A stretch of 64,000 bases of DNA from assembly GCF_004348345.1 (NCBI RefSeq), contig NZ_SMJZ01000014.1, positions 1 through 64,000 on the forward strand, in the 5' to 3' direction. The stretch is from Nonomuraea longispora. Its GTDB lineage: Bacteria > Actinomycetota > Actinomycetes > Streptosporangiales > Streptosporangiaceae. The notes under the pieces are model-generated. The model did not search any database, was not told where the DNA came from, and worked only from the letters and a program-made list of their open reading frames with translations. Shown here piece after piece: positions 49,570 through 58,528 of this stretch (position 1 is its first letter; the number at the start of each line of letters is the position of its first letter). The translations under genes were made by a program, and so were the position numbers.

Positions 49570-50883
49570 GTGTACTGGTGTGAGCAGGCCTGGCTGCCCG
49601 AAGGCGTCACCGACGGCGTGCTCGTCGAGATCGAGGGTGGGAGGATCGCGCGCATCAGCCAGGGCCCGCCGGGATCGGCGGAGCGGCTGGCAGGGCTCAC
49701 CGTCCCCGGCCTGGCCAACGCCCACTCCCACGCCTTCCACCGCGCGCTGCGCGGCAGCACCCAGGAGGGCCAGGGCGACTTCTGGACCTGGCGCGAGCGG
49801 ATGTACGCGGTGGCCGGCAAGCTGGACCCCGGCTCCTACCTGCGCCTGGCGAGGGCCGTATACGCGGAGATGGCGCTGGCCGGGGTGACGTGCGTGGGCG
49901 AGTTCCACTACCTGCACCACGGCGAGGACGGCCGGCCCTACGACGACCCGAACGCGATGGGCCACGCCCTGATCCAGGCGGCCCGCGACGCCGGTCTGCG
50001 CATCGCGCTGCTCGACACCTGCTACCTGTCGGGAGGCATCGGCGCGCCGCTGACGGACACGCAGAGGCGCTTCACCGACGGCGACGCCGAAGGCTGGGAG
50101 ACCAGGGCGGAGGAGCTGGTGGCGGCGTACGACGGGCAGCCAGACGTGGAGATCGGCGCGGCCATCCACTCGGTGCGCGCGGTGCCGCCCGAGCAGATGC
50201 CGGTCGTGGCGGAGTTCTCCCACCGCAACGCGGCGCCGCTGCACGTGCACGTCTCCGAGCAGCAGGCGGAGAACACGGCCTGCATCGAGATGTACGCGGC
50301 CACGCCCGTCCAGGTGCTGCACGAGCGGGGCGTGCTGGGGCCGCGCTCGACCGCCGTGCACGCCACCCACCTGACCGACGTGGACATCGAGCTGCTCGGC
50401 CAGTCAGGCTCATACGTCTGCATGTGCCCCACCACCGAACGCGACCTCGCCGACGGCGTCGGACCGGCCAGGGCGGCGGCCGACCGGGGAGCCTCGATCA
50501 CGCTCGGCTCCGACAGCCACGCCGTGATCGACCTGTTCGAGGAGGCCAGGGCGGTCGAGCTGGACGAGCGGCTGGCCACCCACACGCGCGGCCACTGGCG
50601 CGCGGACGAGCTGCTCACCGCCGCCACCGTCACGGGCCACACCTCGCTCGGCTTCCCCGGCGCGGGCCTGCTCGTGCCGGGCGCGTGGGCCGACCTCGTG
50701 TCCGTACGCCTCGACTCCGTGCGCACGGCGGGCGCGCGGGGGCTGGAGGCCGTGGTGTACGCGGCCACGGCGGCCGACGTGCACGCGGTCGTCTCCGGCG
50801 GCCGGCGCGTGGTCACCGAGGGCCGCCACGTGCTCGGCGACGTCGGTCCCATGCTCATCGAGGCGATCGCCGCCCTGCGCTGA
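49570..50883 (+). CDS. hutF: Formimidoylglutamate deiminase
   Basis: A 437-residue amidohydrolase converting N-formimidoyl-glutamate to N-formylglutamate and ammonia. The metal-binding HSHAFHRALRG, HVHVSEQQAENTAC, HATHLTDVD and GSDSHAVIDLFEEAR motifs match HutF. The GTG at VYWCEQAWLPEG is chosen because GCGGAG lies 8 bases upstream and HutF proteins begin near here; an ATG at 49492 would add 26 Gly-rich residues. Together with the M20 enzyme and HutI it forms one operon. Confidence 0.93.
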   Translation: MYWCEQAWLPEGVTDGVLVEIEGGRIARISQGPPGSAERLAGLTVPGLANAHSHAFHRALRGSTQEGQGDFWTWRERMYAVAGKLDPGSYLRLARAVYAEMALAGVTCVGEFHYLHHGEDGRPYDDPNAMGHALIQAARDAGLRIALLDTCYLSGGIGAPLTDTQRRFTDGDAEGWETRAEELVAAYDGQPDVEIGAAIHSVRAVPPEQMPVVAEFSHRNAAPLHVHVSEQQAENTACIEMYAATPVQVLHERGVLGPRSTAVHATHLTDVDIELLGQSGSYVCMCPTTERDLADGVGPARAAADRGASITLGSDSHAVIDLFEEARAVELDERLATHTRGHWRADELLTAATVTGHTSLGFPGAGLLVPGAWADLVSVRLDSVRTAGARGLEAVVYAATAADVHAVVSGGRRVVTEGRHVLGDVGPMLIEAIAALR

Positions 50884-50922
50884 CCGCTCGGGCCGGCGAC
50901 AACCGACACCCAGGAGGAACCC

Positions 50923-52110
50923 ATGACGGGCACGACGCTGATCGACGGGATCGGGCTCCTGTACACCGGCGACCCGGAACGCGAGGAGATTCCCGACGCG
51001 GCGCTCGTCATCGAGGACGGCCTGGTCGCCTGGGCCGGGCCCGCGAGCCGGGCGCCGGACGCCGACGCGCGTGTGGACGCCGGAGGCAGGGCCGTCATCC
51101 CCGGCTTCGTCGACAGCCACGCCCACCTGATCTTCGCCGGCGACAGGACCGCGGAGTTCCAGGCCCGCATGTCCGGCGAGCCCTACACGGGAGGCGGCAT
51201 CAGGACCACGGTCGCCGCCACGCGCGACGCGGGGGACGCCGAGCTGGCCACCCACGCCTTCGGCCTGGTCAACGAGATGCTCGCGCAGGGCACGACCACC
51301 GTGGAGATCAAGAGCGGCTACGGGCTGTCCGTCGGGGACGAGCGCCGGTGTCTGGAGATCGCCACCGTGCTGACCGACGAGACCACCTTCCTCGGGGCGC
51401 ACGTGGTGCCTTCCGGCGTGGACGCCGACGCGTACGTGCGGCTGGTCGCCGGGGAGATGCTCGAGGCGTGCGCCCCCTACGCGAAGTGGGTGGACGTGTT
51501 CTGCGAGCGCGGGGCCTTCGACGGCGACCAGACCCGGGAGATCCTCACGGCGGGGGTGAAAGCGGGGCTCGGGGCGCGGGTGCACGCCAACCAGCTGACC
51601 GAGGGGCCGGGCGTGCGGATCGCCTGCGAGCTCGGGGCCGCCTCCGCCGACCACTGCACCCACCTCACGGCGGCCGACGTGGACGCGTTGGCCTCCTCGG
51701 GCACCGTGGCGACGCTGCTGCCGGGGGCGGAGTTCTCCACGCGCTTGCCGTACCCGGACGCGCGGCGGCTGCTCGACGCGGGCGCGACGGTGGCGCTGGC
51801 GACCGACTGCAACCCGGGGTCGTCGTTCACGTCGTCGATGGCGTTCTGCGTGGCGCTGGCCGTGCGCGAGATGCGGATGACGCCGCTGGAGGCCATCAGG
51901 GCGGCCACGTACGGCGGGGCGCGCGCGTTGCGGCGTACGGACGTAGGCTGGTTGCGGCGCGGAGCCCGCGCGGACATCGTCGTCCTCGACGCCCCCTCCT
52001 ATGTGCATCTGGCCTACCGACCTGGCGTTCCCCTTGTCCACCAGGTGTTTCACGGTGGCCTCCTCCTTGAGGAGGACATCCAGAACCCTCCCTCCGACGT
52101 AGTGCTTTAG
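50923..52110 (+). CDS. hutI: Imidazolonepropionase
   Basis: A 395-residue metal-dependent hydrolase that opens the imidazolone ring to give N-formimidoyl-glutamate. Motifs: [65 protein letters not shown] and [24 protein letters not shown] lies before the ATG. It acts after hutU and before hutF. Confidence 0.97.
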   Translation: MTGTTLIDGIGLLYTGDPEREEIPDAALVIEDGLVAWAGPASRAPDADARVDAGGRAVIPGFVDSHAHLIFAGDRTAEFQARMSGEPYTGGGIRTTVAATRDAGDAELATHAFGLVNEMLAQGTTTVEIKSGYGLSVGDERRCLEIATVLTDETTFLGAHVVPSGVDADAYVRLVAGEMLEACAPYAKWVDVFCERGAFDGDQTREILTAGVKAGLGARVHANQLTEGPGVRIACELGAASADHCTHLTAADVDALASSGTVATLLPGAEFSTRLPYPDARRLLDAGATVALATDCNPGSSFTSSMAFCVALAVREMRMTPLEAIRAATYGGARALRRTDVGWLRRGARADIVVLDAPSYVHLAYRPGVPLVHQVFHGGLLLEEDIQNPPSDVVL

Positions 52111-52178
52111 GGAATCTTTGCTTCTGGCCGGACGTTGGCCCGGTAGGGAACGCAGCTGCGGGAACGAGGTGCCTGGGG

Positions 52179-53120
52179 ATGGCAAGGCCTACGGGGAGTC
52201 GCACGCAGGAGCAGCATGTCGCCGATCGCGACCTGCTGGGGACCTATCTGGCCGAGATCGGCCGGGTCCCCCTGCTCACGGCGGAGGAAGAGGTGGAGCT
52301 CGCCAAGCGGATAGAGGCGGGTCTCTTCGCCGAGCAGTTGCTCGACAGCGGGGGCTCGGAGCCGCGCATCGGGGACGCGGCGGACGAGGAGCTGGAGCGC
52401 CTGGCCATTTCCGGCCAACGGGCCAAAGACGAGTTCATCCAGGCCAACCTGCGCCTGGTGGTGGCGGTGGCCAGGAAATACTCAGGCCGGGGGATGCCGC
52501 TCATCGACCTGGTGCAGGAGGGCAATCTCGGCCTGGTCCGCGCCGTGGAGAAGTTCGACTACCGGCGGGGCTACAAGTTCTCCACCTACGCGACGTGGTG
52601 GATCAGGCAGTCGGTGGGGCGGGCGATCCACGAGCAGGCGCGGCCGGTGCGGCTGCCCACGCACGCGGGCGAGCAGATGACCCGGTTGATGCGCGTGCGG
52701 CGCGACATCCTGGCGGAGTTCGACGCCGAGCCGACCGACGCCGAGCTGGCCGAGATTCTCGACCTGCCGATCGAGCGGGTGCGTGAGCTGCGGCGGTGGG
52801 CGTCCGACCCGGTCTCGCTGCAGCTCGGGGTGGGAGACGAGGACGAGACCGAGCTGGGTGACATGATCGCCGACGAGACGTGGGCCGACCCGGAGCAGCA
52901 GGCCATCGACATCCTGGAGCGCGAGCGGCTGGACGAATGGCTGACCGGGCTGGAGGGCGTCACGAGCGAGATGCTGCGCTGGCGCTACGGTCTGCTCGAC
53001 GGGCGCGAGCACACGCTCACGGAGGTCGGCGAACGTTACGGCATCGGCCGCGACCGCGCCCGCCGCATCGAGCGCGACGCCCTGGCCCGCCTCCGCAAGA
53101 TGGCCACCGCCGCCGCCTGA
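52179..53120 (+). CDS. RNA polymerase sigma factor, SigB/HrdB-like (group 2 sigma-70)
   Basis: A 313-residue sigma factor. Region 1.2: LLGTYLAEIGRVPLLTAEEEVELAKRIEAG. Region 2: KDEFIQANLRLVVAVARKYSGRGMPLIDLVQEGNLGLVRAVEKFDYRRGYKFSTYATWWIRQSVGRAI. Regions 3 and 4 follow, ending GRDRARRIERDALARLRKM. Region 1.1 is absent, which marks a group 2 non-essential factor rather than the housekeeping one. Monocistronic. Start ATG after GGGAT; alternatives upstream are less likely. Confidence 0.93.
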   Translation: MARPTGSRTQEQHVADRDLLGTYLAEIGRVPLLTAEEEVELAKRIEAGLFAEQLLDSGGSEPRIGDAADEELERLAISGQRAKDEFIQANLRLVVAVARKYSGRGMPLIDLVQEGNLGLVRAVEKFDYRRGYKFSTYATWWIRQSVGRAIHEQARPVRLPTHAGEQMTRLMRVRRDILAEFDAEPTDAELAEILDLPIERVRELRRWASDPVSLQLGVGDEDETELGDMIADETWADPEQQAIDILERERLDEWLTGLEGVTSEMLRWRYGLLDGREHTLTEVGERYGIGRDRARRIERDALARLRKMATAAA

Positions 53121-53328
53121 TGTCCCCACCGTGGACAGGCCACGTGGTCCACGGCGGGTCGAGCGGGCCGTGGGCACGCAGTGCGGCGCTCAGCCCGAGG
53201 GGATTCCCGGAAGGCTTGTCTCAGAGACCGCCGCACGCCGGGCAGACACCCGCGCACCCAGCAGATCGTGAGGTCGGGGTTGGCGCGCGGGTGCTGCGGC
53301 CCGGTCCGGTCAAGGAAGGGCGATCGGG

Positions 53329-54252
53329 TCACACCAGCGGGGTGAGGTGTTCGTCGAGGTCGTCGAGGATCTTGCCGGCGGCGGTGACGCCGATGCCGGT
53401 CATCCAGACCTCGTCGTCCACGTTGTGGGCGTTGCCCGAGGTGACGGCCTTGAGGTTCTTCCACAGGGGGCCGGCGGTGACCGTGGCCTGTGACTTGGCG
53501 GCGGCCTCGCCGTACGCGCTGTAGAAGATCGCGTCGCCGTCGGCCCTGGCGATGTTCTCCTGGCTGAGCTTGCCGAACCGTTTGTCGTCCTGGTCCTTCA
53601 GCAGTTGCGTCTCGGGCCGCGGGATGGCGGCGTCGCCCAGCACGATGCCGCTGAAGGACTCGGGCCCGTACATGCGGATCTCGGTGGGCATGAAGCGCAC
53701 GATGCTCACCTTGAGTTTGGCGAACTTGGCGCCGACGTCCTTGGCCCGCTTCTCGTAGTCCGACAGCAGCCGCGCGGCCTGTTCCTTCTTGCCGAGCGCT
53801 TCGGCGTCGAGCAGGAAGTTGTCCTTCCAGGTGATGCCGACGCGCTCGGTGAAGACGGTGGGTGCGATCTTGCTGAGCTTGTCGTAGAAGGGGGCCTGCC
53901 GGAACTTGGAGCCGAGGATGAGGTCGGGCCGGAGCGCCATGATGGCTTCGAGGTTCAGCTCCTGGAGGGTGCCCACGGCCTTGGTGGTGTTGAGCGTGGG
54001 GCCGAGGTAGTCGGGCCAGGTCTGGTTCTGGGAGGCCTGCGCGGCCCCCACGGGCGTGAGGCCGAGCGAGACCATGGTGTCGAGCTTGTCGGTGTCGAGC
54101 ACCACCACCCGCTTGGGGTTCATGGGCACGGCGGTCTCGCCCATGGCGTGCTTGACGGTCCGCGTGGGACCGGCCTCCTGGGAGGAGGTGGAACTACCGC
54201 AGGCGACGAGGGCGAAGGAGAGCGTGGCGGCGAGGGCCAGGCGAAGACGCAT
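53329..54252 (-). CDS. Iron-siderophore ABC transporter substrate-binding lipoprotein
   Basis: A 307-residue periplasmic-type binding protein of the FecB/FepB class. The signal peptide MRLRLALAATLSFALVAC ends in the lipobox LVAC, and acylation at that Cys would anchor it. The core has RVVVLDTDKLDTMVSLGLTPVG and LRPDLILGS. The ATG is chosen because AAGGA lies six bases upstream; two in-frame ATGs lie earlier. A near-perfect iron box precedes it. No permease or ATPase genes are close, so it must use components encoded elsewhere. Confidence 0.92.
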   Translation of the reverse strand: MRLRLALAATLSFALVACGSSTSSQEAGPTRTVKHAMGETAVPMNPKRVVVLDTDKLDTMVSLGLTPVGAAQASQNQTWPDYLGPTLNTTKAVGTLQELNLEAIMALRPDLILGSKFRQAPFYDKLSKIAPTVFTERVGITWKDNFLLDAEALGKKEQAARLLSDYEKRAKDVGAKFAKLKVSIVRFMPTEIRMYGPESFSGIVLGDAAIPRPETQLLKDQDDKRFGKLSQENIARADGDAIFYSAYGEAAAKSQATVTAGPLWKNLKAVTSGNAHNVDDEVWMTGIGVTAAGKILDDLDEHLTPLV

Positions 54253-54269
54253 GGGCATTCCTTGATCGA

Positions 54270-54288
54270 TTAGGTAAGGCAAGCCTAA
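54270..54288 (-). promoter_or_regulatory. IdeR/DmdR iron box
   Basis: TTAGGTAAGGCAAGCCTAA is almost identical to the actinobacterial iron box TTAGGTTAGGCTAACCTAA. It lies 18 bases before the ATG of the siderophore-binding lipoprotein gene, where an iron-loaded repressor would block transcription. Confidence 0.85.
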
Positions 54289-54316
54289 GTATTCCACGCC
54301 TCAATAGTGCCGTGCC

Positions 54317-54355
54317 GTAACCGTTGCCGTGAAAAGGCCGAAACTCGCCCGAAAC
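54317..54355 (+). promoter_or_regulatory. GlnR-like box before amt
   Basis: GTAAC, 7 bases, GTGAA, 6 bases, GAAAC, 6 bases, GAAAC resembles the GlnR pattern of GTnAC and GAAAC half-sites at 11-bp periodicity. One spacer is a base long and one half-site is imperfect. It lies about 105 bases before the amt start, and amt is a standard GlnR target. Confidence 0.55.
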
Positions 54356-54458
54356 ACCCGTACGGCGAGATTCACGAATGTGAAACACACCTGGTCGAGC
54401 CACGAAACCCCGGCCGAACACGCTGTGGCCACACGTCACATGTAAGGAGGGTCGCGTC

Positions 54459-56107
<1,649 letters not shown>

Positions 56108-56168
56108 TGGAACCCAGGCGACGCCCGGACGACGGGGTCCGGGCGGAGCTCGGCAAGGGGGCACAGGA

Positions 56169-58394
56169 GTGAGGGGCGAGGCCCGTTCGTACGCCGCGGC
56201 GCGCAGGGAGCGGGCCGCGGACACCGACCGCTGGCTCAAGGATCTCTTCCGTACGGCCGGCGGCGGCGAGCACGCCTCTCTGGTCGCCGTCGGGAGCCTG
56301 GGCAGGGGCGAGCTGGCCCCCGGCAGTGACCTCGACCTCGTCCTGCTGCACAACGGGCGGGCCGACGTCGCCAGGATCGCCGACCGGATCTGGTATCCGA
56401 TCTGGGACTCGGCGGTCAACCTCGACCATTCCGTGCGCACGGTCGAGGAAGCGGTGGCCGTCGCGCGGCAGGACCTGAAGGCCGTGCTCGGCCTCATCCA
56501 GGCCAGGCACGTGGCGGGCGATCCCGAGCTGACCCGCAAGGCCAGGGAGGCGGTGCTCGCCGAGTGGCGGGCGGACTCCCGGCGTCGGCTCGGCGAGTTG
56601 CGCGCCGCCGCGGACCAGCGGGCCCGCGCCAGCGGCGAGCTGGCCTTCCTGCTCGAACCCGACCTGAGGGACGGCCGCGGCGGGCTCCGCGACGTCCAGG
56701 CCATGCAGGCGGTGGCCGCCGCCTGGGTCGCCTCGGCGCCCGGCCCCAGGGCGCGGGAGGCGTACGAGCTCATCCTCGACGTGCGGCACGCGCTGCACGT
56801 CGTCACCGGCCGCGGCACCGACCGGCTGGTGCTGCAGGAGCAGGACGCGGTGGCGGGGCTGCTCGGACTGCTCGACGCCGAGGCGCTGATGCGCAGGCTC
56901 GCCGAGGCGGGCCGTACGGTCTCCCACGCGTTCGACACCACCTGGCGCACCGTTGACAGGCTCCTGTCAGGCCCCGCTCCCCGGGGCCGCCGCCCGTTGG
57001 CGGACGGCGTGGTCGAGCACGGCGGCGAGGTCGTGCTCGCCAGGGGAGTCGACCCGCGCCGGGATCCCATGCTGGTGCTGCGGGCCGCCGCCGCGGCGGC
57101 CGACTCGGGGCTGCCCCTCGCGCCCGCCACGGTCTCCGTTCTGGCTGCTCAGTCGCCGCCGATGCCGGTGCCGTGGCCCGAGGAGGCGCGCGACGCGCTG
57201 GTGTCGATCCTCGGCGCGGGCCGCGCCGCCGTGCCCGTGTGGGAGGAGCTCGACCAGGCGGGCATCCTTGTCAAGCTGCTTCCTGACTGGGAGCGCGTAC
57301 GCCACCGTCCCCAGCGCAATCCGATCCACCGGTTCACGGTCGACCGGCACCTGATCGAAGCCGCCGCGAACGCCGCCGGCCACACCCGCGAGGTCTCCCG
57401 CCCCGACCTGCTGCTGATCGGGGCGCTGCTGCACGACATCGGCAAGGGCTGGCCCGGCGACCATTCGGCGACGGGCGAGGTCGTGGTCCGCGACATCGCC
57501 ACGCGCGTCGGCCTGCCACCGGCTGACGTGGAGATCCTCGCGACCGTCGTCCGCCACCACCTGCTGCTGCCGGAGACCGCCACCCGCAGGGACCTCGACG
57601 ATCCCGTCACGATCGAGAAGGTCGCGGCGACGGTCGGCACGCGGGAGGTGCTCGACCTGCTGGCCGCGCTGGCGGTGGCCGACGGTCACGCGACCGGCCC
57701 GGCCGCGTGGAACGCCTGGAAGGCGGGGCTCGTCGCCGACCTCGTACGCCGTGTCAGGTCGGTGCTGGCCGGTTCGCCTCCGCCGAGGCCGCCCATGCTC
57801 TCGTCCGAGCAGGCGGCGCTCGCCCGGCACGGCGGCGGGGCCGTCCGCGTCCACGGGGGAGCGGTCACGGTCGTCGCCCCCGACCGGGTGGGGTTGCTGT
57901 GGAGCGCCGCGGGCGTGCTGGCGGCGCACCGGCTCGTCGTACGCTCCGCCTCGGCCGCCTCCGCGGGGTCCACGGCCGTGATCGAGTTCTCCGTCATCCC
58001 CGAGTACGGCTCGCCGCCCGACCCCGCGACGCTGGAGGCGGATCTCCGTCTCGTCCTTGCTGGGCGTCTTGACATCGAGCAGCGGCTGGCCCGCCGTACG
58101 CGGTCGATGAGGCCGCCTCGCGTGCCCGTCGCTCCACCCCGCGTGACGTTGGTGGACGACGCCTCGGCGACCGCCACCGTGGTGGAAGTCAGGGCTCATG
58201 ACAGGCCGGGGCTGCTGTGGCGCATCGGACGGGCGTTCGGTGAGTGCGGTCTTGACGTGAGGGCCGCTCGCGTGGAGACTCTCGGCGCGGAGGCGGTGGA
58301 CGTTTTCTACGTTGTGGATCGCGCCGGTCGCCCCCTCCGCGACGACGCGCAGAGGGCCCAGGTCCGCGATCAGGTGCTTGCCGCACTGAGATAA
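56169..58394 (+). CDS. glnD: [Protein-PII] nucleotidyltransferase / nucleotide-removing enzyme
   Basis: A 741-residue GlnD. The N-terminal transferase has GSLGRGELAPGSDLDL, then a helical region. The HD hydrolase domain contains GALLHDIGKGWPGDHSATG, and two ACT domains end the protein (VTVVAPDRVGLLWSAAG and VRAHDRPGLLWRIGRAF). The GTG start is 8 bases after AAGGGG. It reversibly modifies GlnB according to glutamine; in actinomycetes this is adenylylation. Third gene of the operon. Confidence 0.94.
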   Translation: MRGEARSYAAARRERAADTDRWLKDLFRTAGGGEHASLVAVGSLGRGELAPGSDLDLVLLHNGRADVARIADRIWYPIWDSAVNLDHSVRTVEEAVAVARQDLKAVLGLIQARHVAGDPELTRKAREAVLAEWRADSRRRLGELRAAADQRARASGELAFLLEPDLRDGRGGLRDVQAMQAVAAAWVASAPGPRAREAYELILDVRHALHVVTGRGTDRLVLQEQDAVAGLLGLLDAEALMRRLAEAGRTVSHAFDTTWRTVDRLLSGPAPRGRRPLADGVVEHGGEVVLARGVDPRRDPMLVLRAAAAAADSGLPLAPATVSVLAAQSPPMPVPWPEEARDALVSILGAGRAAVPVWEELDQAGILVKLLPDWERVRHRPQRNPIHRFTVDRHLIEAAANAAGHTREVSRPDLLLIGALLHDIGKGWPGDHSATGEVVVRDIATRVGLPPADVEILATVVRHHLLLPETATRRDLDDPVTIEKVAATVGTREVLDLLAALAVADGHATGPAAWNAWKAGLVADLVRRVRSVLAGSPPPRPPMLSSEQAALARHGGGAVRVHGGAVTVVAPDRVGLLWSAAGVLAAHRLVVRSASAASAGSTAVIEFSVIPEYGSPPDPATLEADLRLVLAGRLDIEQRLARRTRSMRPPRVPVAPPRVTLVDDASATATVVEVRAHDRPGLLWRIGRAFGECGLDVRAARVETLGAEAVDVFYVVDRAGRPLRDDAQRAQVRDQVLAALR

Positions 58395-58412
58395 CCAGCA
58401 GCACACGACTGG

Positions 58413-58439
58413 CGGACACCTTTGTAACAATGGTGTCCG
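58413..58439. promoter_or_regulatory. Extended palindrome between glnD and the conservon
   Basis: Arms CGGACACC and GGTGTCCG surround an 11-base core TTTGTAACAAT that is itself nearly palindromic, giving 27 bases with one mismatch. It lies 90 bases before cvnA. It could be an operator for the conservon or a terminator for glnD, though no T-run follows. Confidence 0.5.
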
Positions 58440-58528
58440 AAATGCCTGGTAAGTCGGATGCTGAGGATACCTTGTGGACGACTTGAGGGCTCGTTGACTG
58501 AGGGGACGATTGAGGGGTAGCGGAAGCA

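Noticed and set aside
53121..53328. Small ORFs in the 208-base gap after the sigma factor
   Set aside because: No ribosome site or recognisable product; the longer frame there is an extension of the antisense of neighbouring genes.
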